The position numbers and the translations under genes are program-made. Shown here piece by piece: positions 52,157-61,115 of a DNA stretch of 64,000 bases. Each line of letters opens with the position of its first letter. Position 1 is the stretch's first letter. The stretch is from an uncultured Oscillospiraceae bacterium. GTDB lineage: Bacteria; Bacillota; Clostridia; Oscillospirales; Ruminococcaceae. The notes below the pieces were generated by a model. The model saw only the letters and a program-made list of their open reading frames with translations, was not told the DNA's origin and did no database searches. The stretch lies in NCBI GenBank assembly GCA_934539585.1, contig CAKTCT010000001.1, forward strand, positions 61,362 through 125,361, in the 5' to 3' direction.

Positions 52157-54139
52157 TCAGGAAATGTCCAGCATATCCAGGTATTCGTGGCCGTGCTCGG
52201 CGATCATGTCTTTCCGGCCCTGGAGGTCGTCGCCTAAGAGCAGGTCGAAAAGCCGGGCGGTCTTCTGGGCGTCCTCCGGGGTGATCTTGATGGCCCGGCG
52301 GGTCTCGGGGTTCATGGTGGTGAGCCACATCATGTCCGGGTCGTTTTCGCCCAGGCCCTTGGAACGCTGGATGGTGAACTTGTCGTCGCCGATCATCTCC
52401 ATGATCTGGGTCCGCTCCACCTCGTTGTAGGCGAAGTAGGTCCGCTTTTTGGTGGTGATCTCGTAAAGGGGAGATTGGGCGATATAGATGTAGCCCTTTT
52501 CGATGAGGGTGGGAGTCAGACGGTAGAGCATGGTGAGGATCAGGGTGCGGATCTGGAAACCGTCCACGTCGGCGTCGGTGCAGATGACCACCTTGTTCCA
52601 CCGGAGGGCGGAAAGATCGAAGCTGGCCAGCTCTTTATTGGCCTTGGAGCGGACCTCTACGCCGCAGCCCAGGACCTTCAGCAGGTCAGTGATGATGTCG
52701 TTTTTGAAGATTTTATCGTAGTCCGCTTTCAGGCAGTTTAAAATCTTGCCACGGACGGGGATGATGGCCTGGAACTCGGCGTCCCGGGACATTTTGCAGG
52801 AGCCCAGAGCCGAGTCGCCCTCCACGATGAACAGCTCCCGGCGGCTGACGTCCCGGGTGCGGCAGTCCACGAACTTCTGGACCCGGTTGGACATATCCAT
52901 GGTGCCCTGGAGTTTCTTCTTTAAGTTCAGCCGGGTCTTTTCGGCGTTTTCCCGGCTCCGCTTGTTGACCAGGACCTGCTCGGCGATCTTGTTGGCCTCC
53001 ATGGGGTTTTCCAGGAACCAGATTTCCAGCTGGTGTTTCAGGAAGTCCGTCATGGCGTCGTAGATGAACTTGTTGGTAATGGCCTTCTTGGTCTGGTTTT
53101 CGTAGGAGGTCTGGGTGGAGAAGGAACTGGACACCAGGGCCAGGCAGTCCTCCACATCGGCGAAGGAAATCTTCGACTCGTTTTTCAGGTACTTGCCGCT
53201 TTGCTTCAGATAGGCGTCGATCTGGGAGACAAACGCCTGGCGCACGGCCTTTTCCGGGGAGCCGCCGTGTTCCAGGAAGCTGGAATTGTGGTAGTACTCC
53301 GCCACCTGGACCCGGTTGGAGAAGGCCACGGCCACCGAAAGCTTCACCTTATAGTCGGGCTTGTCCTCCCGGTCCCGGCCTACCCGCTCGGCTTCCCAGT
53401 ACTGGATGTCGGTGAGGGCCCCCTCCTCCCCCAGGAGCTCCCTGAGATAGTCGGTGAGGCCGTTCTGGTAGCAGAATTCGTACTTTTTGACCCCTTCGGC
53501 GGTGTGGTCGGTGAACTCAAAGGTCAGGCCCTGGTTGACCACCGCCTGCTTTTTCAGGGTGTCCAGGAAGAACTCCGTGGGGATGGCGATGTCGGTGAAA
53601 ACGTCCAGGTCCGGACGCCAGCGCTGGCGGGAGCCGGTCTTTTTCTGGGTGGTGGGGGTCTTTTTCATCTCCCCGGCGATCTCGCCTTTTTCAAAGTGGA
53701 GGTCGTACTGGAAGCCGTCCCGGACCACGGTGACGTCGAAAAACTCCGACGAATACTGGGTGGCGCAGGAGCCCAGGCCGTTCAAGCCCAGGGAAAATTC
53801 GTAGTTGTCCCCTTGCTCCTTGTATTTGCCGCCGGCGTATAGCTCACAGAACACCAGCTCCCAGTTGAATTTCTGCTCCTTGGGGTTCCAGTCCACGGGG
53901 ATGCCCCGGCCGAAGTCCTGGACCTCCAGGGTGTTGTCCTCCCAGCGGGTCACGAGAATTCTGGTGCCGAAGCCCTCCCGGGCCTCGTCGATGGAATTGG
54001 AGAGAATTTCAAAAAAGGAGTGTTCGCAGCCCTCCAGCCCGTCGGAGCCGAAAATGACCGCCGGGCGTTTTCGCACCCGGTCGGCGCCCTTGAGGGAGGA
54101 GATGCTGTCGTTTCCGTATTCCTGATTTCGTTTCGCCAT
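52157..54139 (-). CDS. Type IIA topoisomerase subunit B (divergent GyrB/ParE-like)
   Basis: A 660-residue ATPase subunit. The GHKL ATP-binding domain is recognisable (ILSNSIDEAREG, DFGRGIPVDW, SLGLNGLGS). The Toprim domain has VEGDSALGSCKMSRD and CTDADVDGFQIRTLIL. Compared with gyrase, GG of the usual DSAGGSAK is replaced by LG and the ATPase motifs are altered, so this is a divergent ParE-like protein. The start is the ATG after GGAGG; the upstream in-frame extension overlaps the promoter. Confidence 0.92.
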   Translation of the reverse strand: MAKRNQEYGNDSISSLKGADRVRKRPAVIFGSDGLEGCEHSFFEILSNSIDEAREGFGTRILVTRWEDNTLEVQDFGRGIPVDWNPKEQKFNWELVFCELYAGGKYKEQGDNYEFSLGLNGLGSCATQYSSEFFDVTVVRDGFQYDLHFEKGEIAGEMKKTPTTQKKTGSRQRWRPDLDVFTDIAIPTEFFLDTLKKQAVVNQGLTFEFTDHTAEGVKKYEFCYQNGLTDYLRELLGEEGALTDIQYWEAERVGRDREDKPDYKVKLSVAVAFSNRVQVAEYYHNSSFLEHGGSPEKAVRQAFVSQIDAYLKQSGKYLKNESKISFADVEDCLALVSSSFSTQTSYENQTKKAITNKFIYDAMTDFLKHQLEIWFLENPMEANKIAEQVLVNKRSRENAEKTRLNLKKKLQGTMDMSNRVQKFVDCRTRDVSRRELFIVEGDSALGSCKMSRDAEFQAIIPVRGKILNCLKADYDKIFKNDIITDLLKVLGCGVEVRSKANKELASFDLSALRWNKVVICTDADVDGFQIRTLILTMLYRLTPTLIEKGYIYIAQSPLYEITTKKRTYFAYNEVERTQIMEMIGDDKFTIQRSKGLGENDPDMMWLTTMNPETRRAIKITPEDAQKTARLFDLLLGDDLQGRKDMIAEHGHEYLDMLDIS

Positions 54140-54197
54140 GTGAGCCTCCAGTTTCAGATTCTTGTCGGGAAAAGGATTCCCCGAAGTCAACTCTTTT

Positions 54198-54226
54198 ATT
54201 TTATCTGATTTTCCAGAATTTTGCAA
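54198..54226 (-). promoter_or_regulatory. Promoter of the topoisomerase operon
   Basis: Minus strand: TTGCAA, 17 bases, TAAAAT, 59 bases before the B subunit start. Confidence 0.65.
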
Positions 54227-54242
54227 GGGGTCCCACGCCAAA

Positions 54243-54275
54243 AGCCCCCGGACGCCGTTTCAGCGCCGGGGGAAT
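54243..54275 (-). terminator. Hairpin after the DUF1846 gene
   Basis: CCCCCGG..CGC pairs with GCG..CCGGGGG; only four Ts follow on the minus strand. Confidence 0.6.
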
Positions 54276-54289
54276 GGGGATTTGCGGGG

Positions 54290-55774
54290 TTACTTGTGGT
54301 AAAGCTTCTTGGTCTGATACACCGGTTCGCAGGTCAGGTTGACCCCCAGCTTTCGGAAGACCGAGTCGTCCACCTGGGAGAGGATCACCGAGGAATGGGC
54401 CTCGCAGCCTTTGAGCTTTTCGATCTGCTGCATGGCGATCTCCGCTGTTTCGCTGGTGGCGGCGCTGATGGACAGGGCGATGAGGACCTCGTCGGTGTGG
54501 AGCCGGGGGTTGTGGTTCCCCAGGTGGTTGACCTTCAGGTCCTGGATGGGCTCGATGGTGGCAGGCGAGATCAGGTGGGTGCCCTCGTCGATGCCGCCCA
54601 GGGCTTTCAGGGCGTTGAGCAGCGCCGCGGAGGACGCGCCCAGCAGCGCCGAGGTCTTGCCGGTGACGATCCGGCCGTCGGGGAGCTCGATGGCGGCCGC
54701 GGGCATCCCGGTTTCCGCGGCCTTGTTCAGGGCGGGACGGACCACTCTCCGGCGGTCGGTATCGATGCCGGCCTGCTTCATCAGCAGCTCCACTTTATAG
54801 ACGGTCTCCTCGCTGCCGTGGCCCTTTTTCTGGTCGCAGAGGGTGTGGTAGTAGCGGCGGATGATCTCCTGGCAGGAGGCTTCCCGGACGGCGTTGTCGT
54901 CGGTGATGCAGAAACCTGCCATGTTGACGCCCATGTCCGTGGGGGATTTGTAGGGGCTCTCCCCTGCAATCTTCTCAAAAATGGCGTTGAGCACCGGGAA
55001 AATCTCCACGTCCCGGTTGTAGTTCACCGTGGTCTCGCCGTAGGCTTCCAGGTGGAAGGGATCGATCATGTTGACGTCGTTCAAGTCCGCCGTGGCCGCT
55101 TCGTAGGCCAGGTTTACCGGGTGCTTCAGGGGGAGGTTCCAGATGGGGAAGGTCTCGAACTTGGCGTAGCCCGCCTTGACTCCCCGCTTGTATTCGTGGT
55201 AGAGCTGGGAAAGGCAGGTGGCCATTTTTCCGCTGCCGGGGCCCGGGGCGGTGATCACCACCAAGGGGCGGGTGGTCTCGATGTATTCGTTGCGGCCATA
55301 GCCCTCGTCGCTGACGATGAGGGGGATGTTCCCGGGGTATCCGGCGATGGGATAGTGGAGGAAGCTCCGGACACCCAGAGCGTCCAGGCGCTTGCGGAAG
55401 GCGTCGGCGGCGGGCTGCCCGGCATACTGGGCGATGACCACGCTGCCCACGAACAGGCCGATGCTGCGGAAGGCGTCGATGAGACGGAGCACGTCCAGGT
55501 CGTAGGTGATGCCCAGGTCGCCCCGGACTTTGTTCTTTTCGATGTCAGCGGCGTTGATGACGATGACGATCTCGGCGTTGTCCTTGAGTTCCAGGAGCAT
55601 CCGGACCTTGCTGTCCGGCGCGAAGCCCGGCAGGACCCGGGAGGCGTGGAAGTCGTCAAAGAGCTTTCCGCCGAATTCAAGATACAGCTTGTTGTCGAAC
55701 TGGGAGATGCGCTCCCGGATTTTCTTGGACTGCAAGGCCAGGTATTTGCCGTTGTCAAATCCGATCTGGTCCAT
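54290..55774 (-). CDS. DUF1846 domain-containing protein
   Basis: A 494-residue cytoplasmic protein of a conserved Firmicute family with no firm function. It begins GFDNGKYLALQSKKIRERI and carries a P-loop-like stretch, ITAPGPGSGKMATCLSQ (about 175-190), that could bind a nucleotide. NHLGNHNPRLHTDEVLIAL is another family block. The ATG has AGAGGAACG upstream and the gene has its own strong promoter. Confidence 0.9.
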   Translation of the reverse strand: MDQIGFDNGKYLALQSKKIRERISQFDNKLYLEFGGKLFDDFHASRVLPGFAPDSKVRMLLELKDNAEIVIVINAADIEKNKVRGDLGITYDLDVLRLIDAFRSIGLFVGSVVIAQYAGQPAADAFRKRLDALGVRSFLHYPIAGYPGNIPLIVSDEGYGRNEYIETTRPLVVITAPGPGSGKMATCLSQLYHEYKRGVKAGYAKFETFPIWNLPLKHPVNLAYEAATADLNDVNMIDPFHLEAYGETTVNYNRDVEIFPVLNAIFEKIAGESPYKSPTDMGVNMAGFCITDDNAVREASCQEIIRRYYHTLCDQKKGHGSEETVYKVELLMKQAGIDTDRRRVVRPALNKAAETGMPAAAIELPDGRIVTGKTSALLGASSAALLNALKALGGIDEGTHLISPATIEPIQDLKVNHLGNHNPRLHTDEVLIALSISAATSETAEIAMQQIEKLKGCEAHSSVILSQVDDSVFRKLGVNLTCEPVYQTKKLYHK

Positions 55775-55829
55775 GTTCGTTCCTCTTCCCGCGGCGATGG
55801 CCGCCTCTCTATTTTCAACACATACTCCT

Positions 55830-55858
55830 ATTATATAAAAAAAATCGCCGTTTGACAA
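55830..55858 (-). promoter_or_regulatory. Promoter of the DUF1846 gene
   Basis: Minus strand: TTGTCA, 17 bases (including a run of eight Ts), TATAAT. Confidence 0.75.
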
Positions 55859-55901
55859 CGGCTTTTTCCGGATTTTCGGCAAAAAACTCCCTTGGGCAGA
55901 G

Positions 55902-55938
55902 AAAAAGGACGCTTCCCTGAGCGGAAAGCGTCCTTTTT
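55902..55938. terminator. Bidirectional terminator after fucO
   Basis: AAAAAGGACGCTTCC pairs with GGAAAGCGTCCTTTTT, T runs on both strands. It separates the rhamnose/fucO region from the DUF1846 gene. Confidence 0.9.
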
Positions 55939-55992
55939 GCACGGAATCACAGCGGAAGGGCTCCCCAACTCGCCCTTCTGCCAAAACAGGTC

Positions 55993-57144
55993 TTACAGCA
56001 TGGATTTGTAGAGGGCTTCGATGTCCTCCAGGGTGGGATCTTTCGGGTTGCCGGGACGGCAGGCGTCGTCCATGGCGGACTGGGCCAGGAACGGGATGTC
56101 CTCTTCCTTGACGCCGACTTCGGTGAGGGTGGCGGGGATGCCCACGTCCTTGGACAGCTGCTTCACCGCGTCAACGGCGGCTTTGCGGTACTCCTCCTGG
56201 GTCATGGAATCCACGTTGGCAACGCCCATGGCCCGGGCAATCTCCCGGTACTTCTCGCCGGTGGCAGGAGCGTTGTACTCCATGACCGTGGGCAGGATGA
56301 TGGCGTTGGCGACGCCGTGAGGGGTGTCGTACACTGCGCCCAGAGGATGGGCCATGGAGTGGACGATGCCCAAGCCCACGTTGGAGAAGCCCATGCCGGC
56401 AATGTACTGGCCAAGAGCCATGCCTTCCCGGCCCTCGGGGGTGTTGGCGACAGCGCCGCGGAGGGAGCGGGCGATGATCTCGATGGCTTTCAGGTGCATC
56501 ATGTCGGTCATTTCCCAGGCACCCTTGGTGATGTAGCCCTCGATGGCGTGGGTCAGGGCGTCCATACCGGTGGCGGCGGTGAGGCCCTTGGGCATGGAGG
56601 ACATCATCTCGGCGTCGATGAAGGCCACAACGGGGATGTCGTGGGGGTCAACGCAGACGAATTTCCGGCTCTTTTCGGTGTCGGTGATGACGTAGTTGAT
56701 GGTAACTTCCGCAGCGGTGCCGGCAGTGGTGGGAACGGCGAAGATGGGCATGCTCTTATGAGGCGTGGCCACGGCGCCTTCCAGGCTGACAACGTCCGCG
56801 TACTCGGGGTTGGCGATGATGATGCCGATGCCCTTGGCGGTATCCATGGAGGAGCCGCCGCCGATGGCGATGAGGTAATCCGCGCCGGCAGCCTTGAAGG
56901 CAGCGACGCCGTCCTGGACGTTCTTGATGGTGGGGTTGGCTTTGATGTCGCTGAAAACTTCGTAAGCAAGGCCGTTCTTTTCCAGCAGGTCCGTGACCTT
57001 GGAAGCAACGCCGAATTTGATCAGGTCTTTGTCCGTGACCACAAGAGCCTTCTTGAAGGCGCGGCCTTTCGCTTCATCGACGATGGATGCAATTGCGCCG
57101 GGGCCGATGTACGAGGTTTCGTTGAGGATCATTCTGTTTGCCAT
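55993..57144 (-). CDS. fucO: Lactaldehyde reductase (iron-containing alcohol dehydrogenase)
   Basis: A 383-residue group III dehydrogenase. NAD-binding GGGSSMDTAKGI lies near residue 95. The iron ligands are visible in MDALTHAIEGY (about 193-203) and in the His pair of GIVHSMAHPLGAVYDTPHG (about 258-276). It reduces L-lactaldehyde, the product of RhaD, to 1,2-propanediol, regenerating NAD. The ATG has AAAAGGTGA upstream. It follows rhaD after 182 bases and has its own promoter, so it can be made separately from the rha genes. Confidence 0.95.
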   Translation of the reverse strand: MANRMILNETSYIGPGAIASIVDEAKGRAFKKALVVTDKDLIKFGVASKVTDLLEKNGLAYEVFSDIKANPTIKNVQDGVAAFKAAGADYLIAIGGGSSMDTAKGIGIIIANPEYADVVSLEGAVATPHKSMPIFAVPTTAGTAAEVTINYVITDTEKSRKFVCVDPHDIPVVAFIDAEMMSSMPKGLTAATGMDALTHAIEGYITKGAWEMTDMMHLKAIEIIARSLRGAVANTPEGREGMALGQYIAGMGFSNVGLGIVHSMAHPLGAVYDTPHGVANAIILPTVMEYNAPATGEKYREIARAMGVANVDSMTQEEYRKAAVDAVKQLSKDVGIPATLTEVGVKEEDIPFLAQSAMDDACRPGNPKDPTLEDIEALYKSML

Positions 57145-57228
57145 GGGAATCACCTTTTCCTTTCTCTTTTTGCGATCTATCCGGAAGCCGCCGCAGCGGC
57201 ATCGGAAGCAGAACTTTGTTACACTTTT

Positions 57229-57257
57229 ATCATACGCCGATTTGCGGCGTTTTTCAA
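57229..57257 (-). promoter_or_regulatory. Promoter of fucO with palindromic spacer
   Basis: Minus strand: TTGAAA, 17 bases, TATGAT. The spacer is itself an inverted repeat, ACGCCG...CGGCGT, a likely operator. Confidence 0.65.
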
Positions 57258-57272
57258 GTGGATTCCGAAAAG

Positions 57273-57286
57273 TTTAAACGTTTCCG
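57273..57286 (-). promoter_or_regulatory. Possible cre/LacI-type operator upstream of fucO
   Basis: CGGAAACGTTTAAA resembles the CcpA/LacI-type consensus TGWAANCGNTNWCA at about 11 of 14 positions. It lies just upstream of the -35 box. Confidence 0.4.
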
Positions 57287-57326
57287 CAATTTTTTTTTTT
57301 GGTAACGTCATACAAATTTTACAAAA

Positions 57327-58148
57327 TTACTCGTAGAGGAACTTTTCCGGGAGGGTCAGGTTGAAGTCCTTGGCCAGGGCGCGGAAATCCGGGGCGGTGA
57401 TGGTCTGGTGTTTGCCGCCCATGGACAGGACCTTGACCAGGATCTCGGCGGATTTCTCCACGGTGTCCATGAGGCCGAAGGTCAGGTCGAAGTCCTCGCC
57501 GGAGCAGAAGATGCCGTGATGGGCCCAGACGGCCACGTCGTACTTCTTCATCAGCTCCGCAGTAGCCAGGGCGATGTCCCGGCCGCCGGGGACCATCCAG
57601 GGCACCACGCCGATGCCGTCGGGGAACACCACCGGACACTCGGTGGCCATTTCCCACAGCTCCCGGGTGAAGACCTCGTCCTTTAAGGGCAGCACAAAGG
57701 TCAGGGCGATGAGGTTGGTGGGATGGGAGTGGAGGATGACCCGATGGCGTCCGCCGGTGAGCTCCTTTTTAATGGAATGGTTCATCAGATGGGTGGGCAG
57801 CTCGCTGGTGGGGCGGCCGCCTTCGGTGAGGCCCCAGACGACCCGGTAGTTTTTGCCGTCCTGATCGATCTGGATGACGCAGATGTTGGCGGCGGGGTCC
57901 AGAATGACGTTGCGCATGAACTTACCGGAGCCGGTGATCAGGAAGTACTCCCCTGCCAGGTTGGGAACGTCCACGCCGATGGGGGTGAACTCCCGGTCAA
58001 AGGAGAAGGAATCCATGACGGACTCCGCTTCCTCGCATTTGATGCGGTAGGAGTAGTTGCCGCCGTTTCTTTCGTGCCAGCCTTTTTTGAAGGCGTCGTC
58101 GGTGACCCGGACAAAGCCCTCTAAGAATTTGGATTTCAGGATATCCAT
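57327..58148 (-). CDS. rhaD: Rhamnulose-1-phosphate aldolase
   Basis: A 273-residue class II aldolase that cleaves rhamnulose 1-phosphate to dihydroxyacetone phosphate and L-lactaldehyde. Zinc-binding signatures are visible: HSHPTNLIAL (about 140-149) and the later WAHHGIFCSGEDF (about 209-221). GNYSYR near residue 30 binds phosphate. The length equals E. coli RhaD. The ATG follows AAAGGACCG. Confidence 0.96.
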   Translation of the reverse strand: MDILKSKFLEGFVRVTDDAFKKGWHERNGGNYSYRIKCEEAESVMDSFSFDREFTPIGVDVPNLAGEYFLITGSGKFMRNVILDPAANICVIQIDQDGKNYRVVWGLTEGGRPTSELPTHLMNHSIKKELTGGRHRVILHSHPTNLIALTFVLPLKDEVFTRELWEMATECPVVFPDGIGVVPWMVPGGRDIALATAELMKKYDVAVWAHHGIFCSGEDFDLTFGLMDTVEKSAEILVKVLSMGGKHQTITAPDFRALAKDFNLTLPEKFLYE

Positions 58149-58189
58149 GTTGTTTTCGGTCCTTTCTTGATTGAGAGTTTACGCGCCGG

Positions 58190-58213
58190 AGCCCTCCGGG
58201 AAACCGGAGGGCT
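58190..58213 (-). repeat. GNRA-capped hairpin between rhaA and rhaD
   Basis: A perfect 10-base-pair stem (AGCCCTCCGG with CCGGAGGGCT) closed by four bases; on the mRNA the loop reads TTTC and on the opposite strand GAAA. No T run follows on the minus strand, so it is an intercistronic hairpin that may adjust mRNA stability or relative expression. Confidence 0.65.
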
Positions 58214-58223
58214 GGGAGCAGAT

Positions 58224-59462
58224 TCAGCGTTTGGAGAGGACGTCGGCCTCGTACTTGCGGATATCGGAGAGCCAGTTCTGACGGACGGGGACGTTGTGCT
58301 CCTCGCAGAAGCGGTCCCAAACATCGGCGAAGGGGTAGGTTTTGAGCTCCTCCTGCATGGCCAGGAGAGAGGTGTAGTCGCCGCTGTCCTGGAGCTTCTT
58401 CAGGGCGGCGTGGGGGGTCAGCAGGGCGTAGAGCAGGGCTTTCTGCATATTCCGCATGCCCACAACCCAGGCGGCGACGCGGTTGATGCTGGCGTCGAAG
58501 TAGTCCAGGCCGATGAGGACCCGGTCCAGGGCGTTGCAGCGGACGATCTCCTTGGCAATCTCTTTGAGCTCGTCGTCGAAGATGACCACGTGGTCGGAGT
58601 CCCAGCGGACGGGCCGGGTGACGTGAAGGGCCAGCTTGTCAGAGAACAGAAGCATGGAGGGAATCTTGTCGGAGACTACCTCGGTAGGATGGTAATGGCC
58701 GTTGTCCAGGAGGCAGAGGATGTTGTTCTTGGCGGCGTAGTTCATGTAGAACTCGTGGGAGCCCACGGTGTAGGATTCCAGGCCGATGCCGAAGACCTTG
58801 GACTCCACGGAGTCACAGATGTACTTGGGGTCCAGCTTTTCGGCGAAAATCTCGTCCAGGGAGTCTTTCAGCCGCTGACGGGGCCCCAGGCGGTCGGCGG
58901 GGATGTCCTTATAGCCGTCGGGAATCCAGATGTTGTCCAGGGAAATCTGGCCCAGCTCCTTACCGAAGTACTCGGTGATCTCCCGGCAGCGCTTGCAGTG
59001 CTCCACCCAGAAATGGCGGATGGACTCGTCGGGGTTGGACAGAGTCAGGCTGTTGGCGGCCTTGGGGTGGGAGAACAGGGTGGGGTTGAAGTCTAGGCCC
59101 AGGCCCCGCTCCCTGGCGTAGTCCACCCAGGCGGAGAAGTGCTCGGGCTTCAGGGCGTCCCGGTCCACGGGGTGATCGGTGACGGCGTAAATGGCGTGGA
59201 GGTTGATCTTGTGAGTGCCGGGGATCATCTTAAAGGCCATGTCGATGTCCGAGGTCAGCTCCTCGAAGTTCCGGGCCTTGCCGGGATAGTTGCCGGTGGC
59301 CGCAATGCCGCCGGAGAGGTCGCCGGAGTTCTCGAAGCCTCCCACGTCGTCGCCCTGCCAGCAGTGCATGGAGATTTTTACCTGGCCCAGCTTCCGAAGG
59401 GCTTCGTCGGTGTCCACGCCCAGGCCGGCGTAGAGCTCTTTTGCGGATTCGTAACGGTTCAT
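58224..59462 (-). CDS. rhaA: L-rhamnose isomerase
   Basis: A 412-residue TIM-barrel enzyme converting L-rhamnose to L-rhamnulose. Family traits: VKISMHCWQGDDVGGFE near the N-terminus, LHAIYAVTDHPVDRD, HFWVEHCKRCREI, and the metal-binding segment CLLDNGHYHPTEVVSDKIP. The ATG follows AGGAGGAACC. It lies 19 bases after rhaB and is translated from the same mRNA. Confidence 0.97.
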   Translation of the reverse strand: MNRYESAKELYAGLGVDTDEALRKLGQVKISMHCWQGDDVGGFENSGDLSGGIAATGNYPGKARNFEELTSDIDMAFKMIPGTHKINLHAIYAVTDHPVDRDALKPEHFSAWVDYARERGLGLDFNPTLFSHPKAANSLTLSNPDESIRHFWVEHCKRCREITEYFGKELGQISLDNIWIPDGYKDIPADRLGPRQRLKDSLDEIFAEKLDPKYICDSVESKVFGIGLESYTVGSHEFYMNYAAKNNILCLLDNGHYHPTEVVSDKIPSMLLFSDKLALHVTRPVRWDSDHVVIFDDELKEIAKEIVRCNALDRVLIGLDYFDASINRVAAWVVGMRNMQKALLYALLTPHAALKKLQDSGDYTSLLAMQEELKTYPFADVWDRFCEEHNVPVRQNWLSDIRKYEADVLSKR

Positions 59463-59481
59463 ATTGGTTCCTCCTTATGAT

Positions 59482-60891
59482 TTATCCATGGATTTCTTTG
59501 ACGGAAAAGGATTTGGCCACGCACCGGCGGGCTTCCTCCACGCTGAGGAAGATTCCGGCGGCCAGCATCTGGGCCAGGATGTTGCCCAGGGCCGTGGCTT
59601 CGGTGGGGCCGGCGTAAACGGTCTTTCCGGTCTCGGAGGCCGTCAGCTCGTTTAAGTACCAGTCCTTGCTGCCGCCGCCGACGATGTGGATGCAGGGCAC
59701 CGGCTTGCCGGTAAGGGCCTCCAGTTCCTCCACGGCCAGGCGGTATCCGGCGGAAAGGCTGCGGTAGATGCAGGCCATCCGCTCCTCAATGTTGGCGGGG
59801 ACTTTCTGGCCGGTACGGGCGCAGAAATCGTCCACGGCCTTCTGCATGTTCTCCGGGGCCAGGAAGCACGGGTCGGAAACGTCCACCCGGGAGGGGAAAT
59901 CCGCCGCCTTCTGGGCCATTTCACAGAGGTCGTCGAAGCTCACCGGCTGTCCGGCGGCCTTCAGCTCCCGGCGGACGGACTGAATCATCCACAGGCCCAT
60001 GATGTTTTTCAGGTAGCGGAACCGGCCCTCGTAGCCGCCCTCATTGGTGAAGTTCCGGCGGCGGCTCTCCTCGGAGCAGTCAGGTTCCATGCGCTCCAGG
60101 CCCAGAAGGGACCAGGTGCCGGAGCTGATGTAGGCGGCGTTGTCTGCCGTCATGGGCACCGCCAGCACGGCGGAGGCGGTGTCGTGGGTGCCGGGAAGGA
60201 CCACCTTGCAGGTGTAGCCCGCCTCTGCGGCGATTTCCGGCAGGAGCTCGCCCACCTCGGTTCCCGGGAAGGCCAGGTCCCCGAAAATCTTCCGGGGGAG
60301 GCCCAGACGGTCCAGGAGCCCGCCGTCCCAGGTCTTGGAAGCGGCGTTGACCAGCTGGGTGGTGGTGGCGTTGGTGTATTCGTTGACGGCCTTACCGGTG
60401 AGCCGCCAGTGGAAGTAGTCCGGGATCATCAGCATCCGCTCCGCCCGGGCCAGAAGCTCCGGGTGCTCCTTTTTCAGGGCCAGGAACTGGTAGATGGTGT
60501 TGAAAATCTGTTTCTGGATGCCGGTCCGGGCGTAAAGCTCCTCCGGCGGGATGAGTCTGGCGGCGGCTTCGTCCATTCCGGCGGTGCGGGAATCCCGGTA
60601 GGCCACGGCGTCGCCCAGGGCCTTCCCTTCCCCGTCTATGAGGATGAAGTCCACGCCCCAGGTATCCACGCCCATGGTGGAGGGGATTTTTCCCAGCTCC
60701 TTGCAGCGCTTCATGCCCTGGAGAATCTCCGAAAAGAGCCGCTCCGGCTCCCAGCAGAGGTGTCCGTTTTTGTTGACCAGGCCGTTTTCGAAGCGGTAGA
60801 CTTCCTCCAAAAGGATCCTGCCGTCCTCCACATGGCCCAGAATATGGCGGCCGCTGGACGCGCCAATGTCAACTGCGAGATAATAATTCAT
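59482..60891 (-). CDS. rhaB: Rhamnulokinase
   Basis: FGGY-family kinase, 469 residues, phosphorylating L-rhamnulose. It begins YLAVDIGASSGRHILG (phosphate loop) and has MGVDTWGVDFILID with the catalytic Asp region, LPGTHDTASAVLAVP, and the C-terminal ADP-binding HIVGGGSKDWYLNELTA. It is the first gene of the rhaB-rhaA-rhaD unit. The ATG has GGAGAGG upstream. Confidence 0.96.
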   Translation of the reverse strand: MNYYLAVDIGASSGRHILGHVEDGRILLEEVYRFENGLVNKNGHLCWEPERLFSEILQGMKRCKELGKIPSTMGVDTWGVDFILIDGEGKALGDAVAYRDSRTAGMDEAAARLIPPEELYARTGIQKQIFNTIYQFLALKKEHPELLARAERMLMIPDYFHWRLTGKAVNEYTNATTTQLVNAASKTWDGGLLDRLGLPRKIFGDLAFPGTEVGELLPEIAAEAGYTCKVVLPGTHDTASAVLAVPMTADNAAYISSGTWSLLGLERMEPDCSEESRRRNFTNEGGYEGRFRYLKNIMGLWMIQSVRRELKAAGQPVSFDDLCEMAQKAADFPSRVDVSDPCFLAPENMQKAVDDFCARTGQKVPANIEERMACIYRSLSAGYRLAVEELEALTGKPVPCIHIVGGGSKDWYLNELTASETGKTVYAGPTEATALGNILAQMLAAGIFLSVEEARRCVAKSFSVKEIHG

Positions 60892-60915
60892 TGCCTCTCC
60901 CCCTTCTTCTCCTTT

Positions 60916-60944
60916 ATTATAGCGCATTTTCTGTCCGGCGGAAA
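60916..60944 (-). promoter_or_regulatory. Promoter of rhaBAD
   Basis: A perfect -10 TATAAT on the minus strand with a weak -35 (TTTCCG) at 17 bases, the pattern expected of an activator-dependent catabolic promoter. No rhaS/rhaR-type regulator is present in this window. Confidence 0.6.
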
Positions 60945-61041
60945 GGTCGGCGTTTGGGAAAATTACCGTCCTTATTTGCCAAATCGGGGAGCGGGGTCCA
61001 TGGAATTCCCTGGCAGAAACATGGACAAATCCTGTACCGGC

Positions 61042-61070
61042 TTGCGAAGGCTTCGGCAATATGCTACAAT
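61042..61070 (+). promoter_or_regulatory. Promoter of the alpha-galactosidase gene
   Basis: TTGCGA, 17 bases, TACAAT with TGC before it. It diverges from the rha promoter about 100 bases away. Confidence 0.7.
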
Positions 61071-61115
61071 AAAGGCAAAGAACCCTTCGGATTTTTAAGA
61101 GAAAGGATGCCTGCT

